Below, piece after piece: positions 7,828 to 16,295 of a DNA stretch of 64,000 bases. This DNA comes from Actinobacillus succinogenes 130Z (GTDB taxonomy: Bacteria; Pseudomonadota; Gammaproteobacteria; Enterobacterales; Pasteurellaceae), in NCBI RefSeq assembly GCF_000017245.1, contig NC_009655.1:620001-684000 (forward strand). The letters run 5' to 3'. How positions within the stretch are numbered: the first letter of the stretch is position 1; each line of letters starts with the position of its first letter. Below the pieces are notes generated by a model. That model was not told the origin of the DNA and did not search any database. It was given only the letters and a program-made list of their open reading frames with translations. A program made the translations under genes and the position numbers.

Positions 7828-8958
7828 ATGGATAAATATACGGAAACCTTATTGCGCTTATTGCAAGTTCCCCGGCTGGGCGCGAACACCGTCAGTCAGA
7901 TTCTCACCACCATCGAGTTAAACACCCTGCTGTCTTACGATGCCGACGCCTTTTACGCCATCGGTTGGACGACATATCAGATCAAACGTTGGTTTAAGCC
8001 GGAACGTAAATATATCGATCCCGCACTGGAATGGGGACAAAAACGCGGTAATCAGATTATCCATTGTTTCCATTTGGACTATCCTTATTTACTTAAGCAA
8101 ATTGAAAGTTCGCCGCCCGTACTGTTTGTACAGGGGAACACGGGGTTGTTAATTCATCCGCAAATCGCTATCGTCGGTAGTCGTTATTGCAGCGATTACG
8201 GCAGTTATTGGGCAAAATACTTTGCGGCGGAATTGTGTGCCGCCGGTTTTGCCGTCACCAGCGGGTTGGCTAAAGGGATTGACGCCTACAGTCATCAGGC
8301 GGCGCTGGATGTACAGGGTAAAACCGTTGCAGTGTTAGGAAACGGATTAAACCAAATTTATCCGGCCGTTAACCGAAAGCTTGCGCAAGCGATTTTGGAT
8401 AACGATGGAACGTTGGTAACGGAATTTATTCCCGATCAACCGCCGCTTCCCGCCAATTTCCCCCGCCGTAACCGAATAATCAGCGGATTGTCTCTGGCAA
8501 CGCTGGTCGTGGAAGCATCCGCACGCAGCGGTTCGCTGATTACTGCGCGTTTTGCTTTGGAACAAAACCGCGAGGTGTTCGCTATTCCGGGTAATCTCAA
8601 CAACGATTTCAGCAGAGGGTGCCATAAATTGATCAAGCAGGGGGCAATGCTGGTGGAAAATGCTAAAGACGTTATTGAAAATATTCCCTATTACGGTTTT
8701 ACCAATATGCAGCTTCGGGATGTGAAAGATGTACTGAAAGCGACCGTACCCTGTCCGAACCCGCGACCGCCTTCCGCTCGTCATCCGGATCCGCAGCATC
8801 CCGATTTATTCAAACTGATCGGACATGATTTGATCAGCGTGGACGAATTGGCGACGCAAACGGGATTAGGCGTAGAAGCGCTTCTGATTCAGCTACTGGA
8901 TCTTGAATTGCAGGATTTAATTTTGTGCGAAGACGGCGGATATCGTCGTCAGTGGTAA
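7828..8958 (+). CDS. dprA: DNA-processing protein DprA
   Basis: A 376-residue RecA loader for incoming single strands in natural transformation. Visible are an N-terminal helical region, the Rossmann-like DprA core with GSRYCSDYG, SGLAKGIDAYSHQAAL, VLGNGLNQIYP, NFPRRNRIISGLS and ARSGSLITARFALEQNR, and a C-terminal winged-helix (about 320-376). I chose ATG 7828: the match to H. influenzae DprA begins there, although the frame is open back to 7705. Two uptake signals or near copies lie just upstream. A native competence gene fits the other transformation features of the window. Confidence 0.95.
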   Translation: MDKYTETLLRLLQVPRLGANTVSQILTTIELNTLLSYDADAFYAIGWTTYQIKRWFKPERKYIDPALEWGQKRGNQIIHCFHLDYPYLLKQIESSPPVLFVQGNTGLLIHPQIAIVGSRYCSDYGSYWAKYFAAELCAAGFAVTSGLAKGIDAYSHQAALDVQGKTVAVLGNGLNQIYPAVNRKLAQAILDNDGTLVTEFIPDQPPLPANFPRRNRIISGLSLATLVVEASARSGSLITARFALEQNREVFAIPGNLNNDFSRGCHKLIKQGAMLVENAKDVIENIPYYGFTNMQLRDVKDVLKATVPCPNPRPPSARHPDPQHPDLFKLIGHDLISVDELATQTGLGVEALLIQLLDLELQDLILCEDGGYRRQW

Positions 8959-9119
8959 AAATGCAAAAAAATTATAAAAAAAACGACCGCACTTTCTGAT
9001 ACAATATTAACGTCTGTTTATCCTGCCTAAACGGTTGTGACGAAGAGTTTTTTGTCAAAAAAGGATTTTTAAAACATTTACAGACCTATTGCTATTTAGT
9101 CAGAAAGGAACGCTTATTT

Positions 9120-9857
9120 ATGTCAGTTTTAGGAAGATACCATTCATTTGAATCCTGCGGTACGGTGGACGGACCCGGTATTCGTTTTATTCTCTTTTTG
9201 CAAGGCTGTTTGATGCGTTGTCTGTATTGCCATAATCGTGATACGTGGGATTTACACGGCGGAAAAGAAATCAGCGTAGAAGAACTGATGAAAGAGGTGG
9301 TCACGTACAAACCTTTCATGCGGGCTTCCGGCGGCGGCGTTACGGCATCGGGCGGCGAAGCGATTTTACAGCCGAAATTCGTGCTTGAGTGGTTCCGTGC
9401 CTGTAAAGCGGAAGGCATCGACACTTGTCTGGACACTAACGGATTTGTACGCCATTACGAGTTGATTGACGAACTGTTAGATGTGACGGATCTGGTTCTG
9501 CTTGATTTGAAAGAAATGAATGATCGCGTCCACCAAAGCCTGATCGGTGTGCCGAATAAACGTGTGCTGGATTTTGCGAAGTATCTGGAAAAGCGCAATC
9601 AGCGTACTTGGATTCGCCATGTCGTGGTGCCCGGTTATACGGATAATGACGAAGATTTACATCTGCTGGGACAATTTACCCAAAATATGAGAAATATCGA
9701 GAAAATCGAGTTATTGCCTTATCACCGTTTGGGGGCTCACAAATGGGCGGTATTAGGCGATAAATATCAGCTTGAAGATGTAAAACCGCCGACCAAAGAA
9801 TCCATGGAACACATTAAAGCTTTGCTCGAAAGTTACGGACATGAAGTGAAGTATTAA
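9120..9857 (+). CDS. pflA: Pyruvate formate-lyase activating enzyme
   Basis: A 245-residue radical SAM enzyme that installs the glycyl radical on PflB under anaerobic conditions. The iron-sulphur motif C30xxxC34xxC37 is in place, followed by the glycine-rich SAM segment ASGGGVTASGGEA. A good ribosome site (GAAAGGA) precedes ATG 9120. PflB itself is not in the window; the gene follows dprA after 161 bases and has its own terminator, so it is probably expressed alone. Confidence 0.96.
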   Translation: MSVLGRYHSFESCGTVDGPGIRFILFLQGCLMRCLYCHNRDTWDLHGGKEISVEELMKEVVTYKPFMRASGGGVTASGGEAILQPKFVLEWFRACKAEGIDTCLDTNGFVRHYELIDELLDVTDLVLLDLKEMNDRVHQSLIGVPNKRVLDFAKYLEKRNQRTWIRHVVVPGYTDNDEDLHLLGQFTQNMRNIEKIELLPYHRLGAHKWAVLGDKYQLEDVKPPTKESMEHIKALLESYGHEVKY

Positions 9858-9892
9858 ACCGTCGACCATCATCACAGATTAAGCTATTTATC

Positions 9893-9919
9893 AAAGGGAA
9901 CAAAAACGTTCCCTTTTTT
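9893..9919 (+). terminator. Terminator of pflA
   Basis: AAAGGGAAC and GTTCCCTTT form a 9-base stem with a 6-base loop and a T run. An uptake signal follows immediately. Confidence 0.88.
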
Positions 9920-10070
9920 GACCGCACTTTTTGACGGATCCTTCCGCCGGTAACGAAAGCTGTCAGGACAAAATATGATGCGGCATATGTATGGCTGCAT
10001 ATTGAACCAAGTTATTCTCACAGGGTCTAATATTCGTAATTTGTTAAATCGCTATTTATTGGAGAATACT

Positions 10071-10703
10071 ATGGATTTTAATAAAATTCTGAACCAGGTT
10101 TTAACTACCGCACAAGAACAAGTCAGTAAAACCATGAGCGGCAATAGCACCATGGATAAAATTACCAAAGCGGGCGGCGGAGCGGCGGCTATCGGGATTT
10201 TATCTATGATTTTCGGTCGCAGCGGCGGTGCGAGTTTAACCAAACTAGGTTCGCTTGCCGCATTAGGCAGCCTTGCTTATCAGGCTTATCAATCTTACCA
10301 GGCCAAGCAAGGTCAGCAGGCTCCGCAGGTTGAAGAAACCGACTTTACCGAAAGCGCTCGAAATTCGGATGCCGGTCAAGTGATTTTACAGGCGATGATT
10401 GCGGCGGCGGCAGCGGACGGTGCGATTAGCGAAGAAGAAAAACAGGCGATTTTGAATGAAGCCGATAATGATGCGGAGGTGCAACTATGGTTGGAACAGG
10501 CGATCAATTCACCTGCGACGCCGGCGCAGATTGCCGCTCAAGTAGGAAATGACGCCGCACTGGCCGCGCAGGTTTATTTAGCCGCCCGAGTGGTGTGTAA
10601 AGAGCTGGATCGCAAAGAAATCGTGTTCTTAGCTAATCTGGCTCAAGCTCTCGGCTTAGATGAACAGTTGGTGGAAGAATTGGAAAAACGTGCAGGATTT
10701 TAA
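10071..10703 (+). CDS. yebE: YebE-like DUF533 / TerB-fold membrane protein
   Basis: A 210-residue protein. The first half has a glycine/alanine-rich hydrophobic stretch (about residues 35-65) that may insert in the membrane. The second half (about 95-210) is an acidic all-helical TerB-like domain, with AMIAAAAADGAISEEEKQAI as its typical metal-binding-like loop. This matches E. coli YebE (DUF533), an inner-membrane protein of unknown role linked to envelope stress. I chose ATG 10071 (TTGGAGAA upstream) over the frame opening at 9975, which adds unrelated sequence. Confidence 0.85.
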   Translation: MDFNKILNQVLTTAQEQVSKTMSGNSTMDKITKAGGGAAAIGILSMIFGRSGGASLTKLGSLAALGSLAYQAYQSYQAKQGQQAPQVEETDFTESARNSDAGQVILQAMIAAAAADGAISEEEKQAILNEADNDAEVQLWLEQAINSPATPAQIAAQVGNDAALAAQVYLAARVVCKELDRKEIVFLANLAQALGLDEQLVEELEKRAGF

Positions 10704-10734
10704 TTTTACGGTTAAAATTTCTCATTTATTCTCT

Positions 10735-10765
10735 AGGGTCTGTTTATGAAAGATAAACGGACCCT
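10735..10765. repeat. Unexplained 31-base hairpin
   Basis: AGGGTC-T-GTTTAT, a 5-base loop (GAAAG) and ATAAAC-G-GACCCT form a stem of 12 pairs with one T/G opposition. It lies 32 bases after yebE and 62 bases before the convergent membrane-protein gene. No T run follows it on either strand, so it is not a normal terminator. Confidence 0.6.
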
Positions 10766-10826
10766 AATTAAATGTAAGGAACTGAATTCTGTTGGTACGG
10801 CATTCGGAGTTTCATTTATCGGCATT

Positions 10827-11333
10827 TTAAACCTGATATTTGGTTTTATCGCCGATGTCAAAGTGCAACGGCATTCTGATTTTCCGGATAAATAACACGG
10901 TAAACAACAGGGCACAGGCTGCACTGAGGATTTTTTGCGGCAATGAAAGCGATATAACGGTACACAGCCAAAGCAATGCTACAAGAAGCGGCATAAAATT
11001 CAGCGCCCAAACCCGGAAGCAGAAATATTCTTTAAACGCCAGTCCGCCGAGCGTCAGTAATACGCCGCCGAGGGCCAGCTCCGTTTGCCCGAAGGCGTGG
11101 CAAAGCAACGCAAGCCAGGTTGCCATTTGCAGTAATAGCCGGAAAGATTTAAGGTAAATATGCAATGATGACGCGCATAATGCGGCGGCGACCAATAAAC
11201 CGAAATACCCCCATTGAGCCGAATAAGGCAGCAGGGCAAGCGCGCAAGCCGCAACAATAAAACCCGAACGATAAAGACAAACCGTGAGTTTGTCCAGAAA
11301 ATCCATCGGCGATCGAATATGTGGATCAGCCAT
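10827..11333 (-). CDS. Predicted integral membrane protein (DUF2301-like)
   Basis: A 168-residue protein with about six hydrophobic segments and a basic C-terminus. The start MADPHIRSPMDFLDKLTVCLYR, a short soluble lead-in before the first membrane helix, is like the DUF2301 family as I remember it; this assignment is tentative. Function unknown. It follows yibQ by 29 bases with an AAGGAGG ribosome site, so it is probably the last gene of an envC-yibQ transcript. Confidence 0.7.
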   Translation of the reverse strand: MADPHIRSPMDFLDKLTVCLYRSGFIVAACALALLPYSAQWGYFGLLVAAALCASSLHIYLKSFRLLLQMATWLALLCHAFGQTELALGGVLLTLGGLAFKEYFCFRVWALNFMPLLVALLWLCTVISLSLPQKILSAACALLFTVLFIRKIRMPLHFDIGDKTKYQV

Positions 11334-11362
11334 ATTGCCTCCTTTTTGATTTGTTGCGCTAA

Positions 11363-12247
11363 TTATTGCGGCACGCCGCGCAGCAGAGGTTCGTATTTAA
11401 ACGGCGGTTGCGAAGTAGGCGCCGGTAAATCGCTGAACAGTAAAATAAACGGTTTCGGCGGCGTGACTTTTTCGTTGCGCCACAGCTGTCCCATACCGAC
11501 TAATTGGATATCCGCCGGTAAATGCCGTAATTCCGCCTGCAGTACCGCGATGGTATTTTTACGCGGGTGGCCGATAACAATCGCTACGCCGTGTTGACGG
11601 GCATGTTGTAATGCCCGTTGGAATTGACGCTGAACATCGCCGAAATTATCACTGTCATCCAGAAAAACATGACGTTCCAGTACACTCACGCCCTCCAGCT
11701 TCGCTATTTTGCCGGCGACGCTTTTTCCGATGGTTCGACTGTCCAAAAAGAACAGCCCCTGTCGCTGCAAAATACGCATCAAACGGGTCATTAATGTGGG
11801 ATCGGCGGTAGCGGCGCTGCCCATATGATTGTTCATGCCGATAGCATGGCTGACGATCTGTTTGGCGCGTTGAACCCGTTGTTCCACTTCCTGTTGCGAC
11901 ATGCCGACCGATAAACCGCCTTCTTCGATTTTCATATTATTCACGGGCTGCATCGGCATATGGATTAAAATATCCCGTCCTTGCTGCCACGCTTGTCGGT
12001 TGCGCTGTGCCGCATAAGGCGCAACGGGAATAATCGCCACCGAAACCGCTTTCGGCATAGCGAGAATTTGTGCGTCTTCTTTCGGATGATAACCTATATC
12101 ATCGATTACGATGGCAAGTTTGTGCGGTTGAGCCGCAACAAATCGGGCTGGTTGTGCCGAAACAGACAAGGAGAAAAGTGCGGTCGAAAAAACGGTAATT
12201 TTTTTGACCGCACTTTTGACGGATGGAAGCGGGAATAAACGGCTCAT
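11363..12247 (-). CDS. yibQ: YibQ-type divergent polysaccharide deacetylase
   Basis: A 294-residue exported protein. A signal peptide (about 1-30) precedes a NodB-like barrel of the divergent polysaccharide deacetylase family: KLAIVIDDIGYHPKED, LIHMPMQP, NNHMGSAATAD, FFLDSRTIGKS and IVIGHPRKNT. It is the usual neighbour of EnvC and is thought to act on the cell wall; no activity is proven. The start ATG at 12247 overlaps the envC stop by one base (TAATG), which supports it over an upstream TTG. Two uptake signals lie in the signal-peptide region and encode KSAVKK and STAL. Confidence 0.88.
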   Translation of the reverse strand: MSRLFPLPSVKSAVKKITVFSTALFSLSVSAQPARFVAAQPHKLAIVIDDIGYHPKEDAQILAMPKAVSVAIIPVAPYAAQRNRQAWQQGRDILIHMPMQPVNNMKIEEGGLSVGMSQQEVEQRVQRAKQIVSHAIGMNNHMGSAATADPTLMTRLMRILQRQGLFFLDSRTIGKSVAGKIAKLEGVSVLERHVFLDDSDNFGDVQRQFQRALQHARQHGVAIVIGHPRKNTIAVLQAELRHLPADIQLVGMGQLWRNEKVTPPKPFILLFSDLPAPTSQPPFKYEPLLRGVPQ

Positions 12248-13464
12248 TAGCGCAACCAATTCATCGGATTTACCGCATTACCCTGGCGGCGGATTTCAAA
12301 ATACAGCGATGAACGACCTTGTCCGCCGCTATTACCTACTTCGGCGATTTTTTGTCCGGCGTTCACCAGAGAACCGGAACGGACGAAAACCGCCTGATTA
12401 TAGCCGTACAGCGACATATCACCTTTGCCGTGATCGATGACCACTACCTGTCCGTAACCGGCTAGCCAACTGGCTAAAATGACGCGTCCGCCGGTAATGG
12501 CTTTCACCGCCGTCCCTGTTCCTGCCGCGATGACAATACCTTTCCATTTTACTTCGCCCGCCTGAACTGAGCCGAACTTATGCAGAATTTTACCTGCCAC
12601 CGGAAACGGATATTTACCGGCCAAACCGTTACCGGAGCGCATAAGTTGTTTTTCCCGTACGGTCGGTTGATAGGTTTTATTGGTACGTTTTTCTTCCGCC
12701 TGTTTTTTCTGTGCCAGTTGTTCCCGTTCGCGTTTTTCTTGTTGCCGGGCGGCCTGTGCCGCGCGGTTGATTTCCGCCCGCAACGCATTTTCGTTGGCTT
12801 TCAGCGTTTCCAGTCTGTTTTGATCGCGTTGTAAGGTTCTGTTTAATTGAGTTAATGTGCTTTGACGTTCATTGCGGACTTTTTGTAACGCTTGCCGTTG
12901 CTTTTTCTGTTCGGATAATTGCTGTTGTTGCTCGGCTTGCTGTTCCGCCAGGTAGTTTTTCTGTTCCTCTAACTGCGTACGCGTAGCCTTCAGTTTGTCG
13001 ATTAACGCCAAACGGGTTTTGTTCATGTGTTTGGAGTATACCATCATGCGATCGTTATTTTTCGCATCGTCGGAGAGCAGGTGTTCAATGACGGAATTAG
13101 GGTTGCCGGAACGGTAAATGGCATCCAATTGTCGGGCCAGTTTGTTTTTTTGCTGTCGTTCCTGCTGCTCTAACAGTCTGATTTGTTTATTGGTATCCGC
13201 GATGATTTTTTTTGTCTCTTGCAACGAGCTTTCGGTTTCGCGCAGCGATCCCACCAGATCGTTGATTTTGTTTTCCTGAAATTTTAAGCTGGATTGCAGT
13301 TTGTTTTGTTCGCGTTTTTGGGAGGCGATTTTTTGTTCCTGCTGCTTAATTTGACTTTGAATTTGGTTTAAATCCGCCGCCCGAGCGAAAAACGACAAAA
13401 GCACACAGCCGCATAAAAGTGCGGTCAGATTTTTGGCTGTTTTAAACGGCGAAAAGCACAACAT
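12247..13464 (-). CDS. envC: Septal amidase activator EnvC
   Basis: A 405-residue periplasmic protein. Residues 1-29 are a signal peptide (an uptake signal there encodes NLTALLCG), residues about 30-255 are two long Gln/Lys/Glu-rich coiled coils, and about 280-405 is a degenerate M23 domain (WKGIVIAAGTGTAVKA, DHGKGDMSLYGYNQ, GRSSLYFEIRRQG). EnvC is recruited by FtsEX and activates AmiA/AmiB for daughter-cell separation. The M23 domain lacks the zinc ligands, as expected for an activator. With NlpD at 1.9-3.2 kb both amidase activators are in this window. Confidence 0.94.
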   Translation of the reverse strand: MLCFSPFKTAKNLTALLCGCVLLSFFARAADLNQIQSQIKQQEQKIASQKREQNKLQSSLKFQENKINDLVGSLRETESSLQETKKIIADTNKQIRLLEQQERQQKNKLARQLDAIYRSGNPNSVIEHLLSDDAKNNDRMMVYSKHMNKTRLALIDKLKATRTQLEEQKNYLAEQQAEQQQQLSEQKKQRQALQKVRNERQSTLTQLNRTLQRDQNRLETLKANENALRAEINRAAQAARQQEKREREQLAQKKQAEEKRTNKTYQPTVREKQLMRSGNGLAGKYPFPVAGKILHKFGSVQAGEVKWKGIVIAAGTGTAVKAITGGRVILASWLAGYGQVVVIDHGKGDMSLYGYNQAVFVRSGSLVNAGQKIAEVGNSGGQGRSSLYFEIRRQGNAVNPMNWLR

Positions 13465-13617
13465 TCAAACGAATTCCTATGAATAATAACTAGTGCATAA
13501 ATATACCATTATTTTTGCGAAAGATCAGAAAACATTCGCTTTCCGCTTTTAAATCTACCTATTTTTTGCTATAACGTACAGCGAATAACAGATTCATTAA
13601 CTTAGTAGGAGTTCCTC

Positions 13618-14301
13618 ATGCAATTAGTATTTATTCGTCACGGTTTAAGCGAATGGAATGCGTTAAACCTTTTCACCGGCTGGAGAGACGTAAACCTGAG
13701 CGAAAAAGGCGTGGAAGAAGCCAAAGAGGCGGGGCGTAAATTAAAAGCCGCCGGTTTCGAATTCGACATCGCATTTACTTCCGTATTAACCCGTGCGATT
13801 AAAACCTGTAACTTAGTGTTGGAAGAATCCGACCAATTATGGGTGCCGCAAATCAAAACCTGGCGTTTAAACGAGCGTCACTACGGCGGTCTGCAAGGTT
13901 TGAATAAAGCGGAAGCGGCGGCCGAACACGGCGACGAACAAGTCCGTATCTGGCGTCGTTCATATGATGTGTTACCGCCGGTTTTGGATCCGAAAGATCC
14001 GAATTCAGCGCATAACGACCGTCGTTACGCACATTTACCGGCGGATGTGGTTCCGGATTGCGAAAACTTAAAAGTGACGCTGGATCGCGTATTACCGTTC
14101 TGGGAAGACCAAATTGCACCGGCAATTAAAGCGGGTAAACGCGTGCTAGTGGCGGCGCACGGTAACTCGTTGCGTGCATTGGCAAAACATATCGAAGGTA
14201 TTTCCGACGAAGACATTATGGGTTTGGAAATTCCGACCGGTCAACCGTTAGTATATGAATTAGACGATAACCTGAAAGTGCTCAGTAAACGTTATCTTTA
14301 A
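13618..14301 (+). CDS. gpmA: 2,3-bisphosphoglycerate-dependent phosphoglycerate mutase
   Basis: A 227-residue glycolytic enzyme that interconverts 3- and 2-phosphoglycerate. FIRHGLSEWN carries the phosphorylated His, ERHYGGLQGLNKAE the second active-site element, and VAAHGNSLRALAKH the second catalytic His. The ribosome site TAGGAG precedes ATG 13618. Length is slightly shorter than E. coli GpmA (250), typical of the Haemophilus protein. Divergent from envC; terminated at 14317-14346. Confidence 0.97.
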   Translation: MQLVFIRHGLSEWNALNLFTGWRDVNLSEKGVEEAKEAGRKLKAAGFEFDIAFTSVLTRAIKTCNLVLEESDQLWVPQIKTWRLNERHYGGLQGLNKAEAAAEHGDEQVRIWRRSYDVLPPVLDPKDPNSAHNDRRYAHLPADVVPDCENLKVTLDRVLPFWEDQIAPAIKAGKRVLVAAHGNSLRALAKHIEGISDEDIMGLEIPTGQPLVYELDDNLKVLSKRYL

Positions 14302-14316
14302 TTCTGATCAAGCATA

Positions 14317-14346
14317 AAACGCCGCATTTATATTGCGGCGTTTTTT
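14317..14346 (+). terminator. Terminator of gpmA
   Basis: AACGCCGCA / TGCGGCGTT stem with a short AT loop and a following T6 run. Confidence 0.9.
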
Positions 14347-14365
14347 ATTACTTTTGAATTGGAAG

Positions 14366-14404
14366 AAGTGCGGTTAAAATATGGAAAATTTTAACCGCAC
14401 TTTT
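14366..14404. repeat. Head-to-head uptake-signal pair upstream of waaF
   Basis: AAGTGCGGTTAAAAT and ATTTTAACCGCACTT form an inverted repeat with a few loop bases, ending 7 bases before the waaF start. It can fold into a second terminator behind gpmA, and leaves little room for a waaF promoter other than inside it. Confidence 0.75.
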
Positions 14405-14411
14405 AAATGTT

Positions 14412-15458
14412 ATGAATATTTTAATTATCGCTCCGTCGTGGGTCGGCGACATGATGATGTCGCACAGTCTGTACCAAGTCCTGAAAGCGCAATATCCGGG
14501 CTGCCATATTGACGTCTTAGCACCGAATTGGAGCAAACCTTTGTTGGAACGCATGCCCGAAGTGCGTAAATCGATCACCATGCCGCTCGGACACGGTACG
14601 TTTAATTTAACCGAACGTTATCGAATCGGAAAATCTTTGCGTAATCAATATGATATGGCGATTGTGTTGCCGAATTCGCTGAAATCCGCATTTATTCCGT
14701 TTTTCGCAAAAATTGCCGTGCGACGTGGCTGGAAAGGGGAATCCCGTTATGTTTTCCTGAATGATTTACGCGCCAATAAAAACGATTACCCGATGATGGT
14801 ACAACGTTATGTGGCGTTAGCCTATGAAAAAGATGATGTTCCGACAGCGGAAAATCTGCCGATTCCAACCCCTTGTTTAACCGTCGAACAAAGCGCGGTG
14901 GAAAAAACCAAAGAAAAATTCTCTACCCAGTTTGAGTTGGCGGAAAATCGTCCGGCAATCGGCTTTTGCCCCGGCGCCGAATTCGGGCCGGCAAAACGCT
15001 GGCCGCATTATCATTATGCAAAGTTAGCGGAAATGCTGATTGAAAAAGGTTACGGTATTCATTTGTTCGGTTCCGCCAAAGATGTGGAAGCGGGGGAGCA
15101 GATTCGTTCGGCTTTGCCTGAAGCATTGCGTCGTTATTGTGTCAATCTGGCGGGACAAACTCAGTTAAACGAAGCGGTGGATTTAATCAGCGATTGTACG
15201 GCGATGGTGACTAACGACAGTGGGCTTATGCATATTTCCGCGGCGGTAAATCGCCCGCTGGTTGCGGTTTATGGTCCGACTAGTCCGCAATACACTCCCC
15301 CTCTATCGGACAAAGCGGTGATTATTCGTTTAATTGACGGCGGTTTGATTAAAATCCGTAAAGGAGCAGACAGTTCGGAAGGGTATCATAAGAGTCTGAT
15401 TGATATTACGCCGGTAATGGTGATGGAAAAACTGGAAACGTTACTGGCTAAAAAATAA
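14412..15458 (+). CDS. waaF: ADP-heptose:LPS heptosyltransferase II
   Basis: A 348-residue GT9 glycosyltransferase that adds the second heptose to the inner core of lipooligosaccharide. The N-terminal IAPSWVGDMMMSHSLY, LPNSLKSAFIPFFA, CPGAEFGPAKRWP and the C-terminal VTNDSGLMHISAAVNRPLVAVYGPTSP (shown here in pieces: NDSGLMHIS and YGPTSP) are the donor and acceptor site motifs of WaaF. Cytoplasmic face of the inner membrane. Single gene, same direction as gpmA. Confidence 0.95.
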   Translation: MNILIIAPSWVGDMMMSHSLYQVLKAQYPGCHIDVLAPNWSKPLLERMPEVRKSITMPLGHGTFNLTERYRIGKSLRNQYDMAIVLPNSLKSAFIPFFAKIAVRRGWKGESRYVFLNDLRANKNDYPMMVQRYVALAYEKDDVPTAENLPIPTPCLTVEQSAVEKTKEKFSTQFELAENRPAIGFCPGAEFGPAKRWPHYHYAKLAEMLIEKGYGIHLFGSAKDVEAGEQIRSALPEALRRYCVNLAGQTQLNEAVDLISDCTAMVTNDSGLMHISAAVNRPLVAVYGPTSPQYTPPLSDKAVIIRLIDGGLIKIRKGADSSEGYHKSLIDITPVMVMEKLETLLAKK

Positions 15459-15471
15459 AGTCAGAATTGCT

Positions 15472-15615
15472 ATGGACGTGTTAAGCCTGGTGCAGAATAT
15501 GTCGATTGTCGACAAAGTCTTGCCGACATAATGTTCATCATTGATTATTATCGCGTTGGTATCAGTGAGTGCGTGGTGTTTGCTGTCTTATTGCGATAAA
15601 CTCAGGAATTTTTGA
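15472..15615 (+). pseudogene. Possible remnant of an ExbB/TolQ-like N-terminus
   Basis: From ATG 15472 a single frame reads 19 codons to a TAA (15529-15531), then 27 more to a TGA (15613-15615). The second part, LIIIALVSVSAWCLLSYCDKL, resembles the first membrane helix of ExbB/TolQ proteins with its following basic segment, and the first part (SLVQNMSIVDKV) sits where their Q-x-x-IVxK segment would be. Only a weak visual likeness; it may be chance. Confidence 0.25.
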
Positions 15616-15654
15616 CCGCCCTTTAGGTGTCGAAATGATCAAAGCAGGACGAAT

Positions 15655-15686
15655 AAAAAATGCGTGTGAATGGGCGCGCATTTTTT
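15655..15686. terminator. Bidirectional terminator
   Basis: AAAAAATGCG and CGCATTTTTT form a 10-base stem with a 12-base loop. It lies 13 bases beyond the stop of the minus-strand lipoprotein gene and can also end plus-strand transcripts from waaF. Confidence 0.82.
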
Positions 15687-15698
15687 ATTGCTTGAAAG

Positions 15699-16292
15699 TC
15701 ATTTCGTACATTTCCAATCCCAGTCCCGGGTGGCAAGGTAAGTCATTTCTTTGTCGACGGCGTATTTTTTCAGATAACCGATCAGCTTAACGTTGCTCAT
15801 TTTCGCTAATTTTCGTGTGTTCGGCATAATTTGCGAATATTGATATTGTACGAAACCGCAATCCGCTACATTTTTGCCTTTCGCTACGTTAATTTGCCAG
15901 TTATTGAATTTTTCCGACGGCGAATGAATCACAAAAGAATATAAATAGGGATCTTTTTCCGTTAAGTTAAAATGCTTAATACCGCTTACGGCAAAGCTTT
16001 TTTCGCGTAACTCGATACGATCCGCAAGGGTTCTGCTTTCGTCTTTATCGAAAAACACTTCAATCAAACTGTTCCAGTTTTTGGCGCTTTCGTTTTTGTC
16101 GAAATAGAGGTAACGGGCGACGGGGCCGAGATCCACTTGTTTTTTCAGATAATAGGTTTTGCCGTTATGTTTCAGTGTTTTCGGTACTTGTAATTGTAGC
16201 GTCGGTTGTGACTCACTTTCCGTTTTATACGTGGTTGAGCTGACACAACCGGTCAAAAGTGCGGTCAAAAAAAACGTTAAAATTTTGTTCAT
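15699..16292 (-). CDS. Uncharacterised lipoprotein
   Basis: A 197-residue predicted lipoprotein; signal with lipobox LTGC at residues 12-15, the LTAL before it encoded by an uptake signal. The mature part is rich in Lys, Tyr and aromatic residues and has two further cysteines (in VADCGFVQYQ and DWKCTK) that could form a disulphide. I do not recognise the family. It starts 3 bases after the yaaA stop, so it is translated from the ung-yaaA transcript. Confidence 0.75.
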   Translation of the reverse strand: MNKILTFFLTALLTGCVSSTTYKTESESQPTLQLQVPKTLKHNGKTYYLKKQVDLGPVARYLYFDKNESAKNWNSLIEVFFDKDESRTLADRIELREKSFAVSGIKHFNLTEKDPYLYSFVIHSPSEKFNNWQINVAKGKNVADCGFVQYQYSQIMPNTRKLAKMSNVKLIGYLKKYAVDKEMTYLATRDWDWKCTK

Positions 16293-16295
16293 AAA

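Noticed and set aside
13853..14125. Antisense frame inside gpmA
   Set aside because: Shadow of a highly expressed gene; codon pattern follows gpmA on the other strand.
15569..15790. Plus-strand frame of 73 codons after waaF
   Set aside because: Runs through the bidirectional terminator and into the lipoprotein gene on the other strand; no ribosome site.
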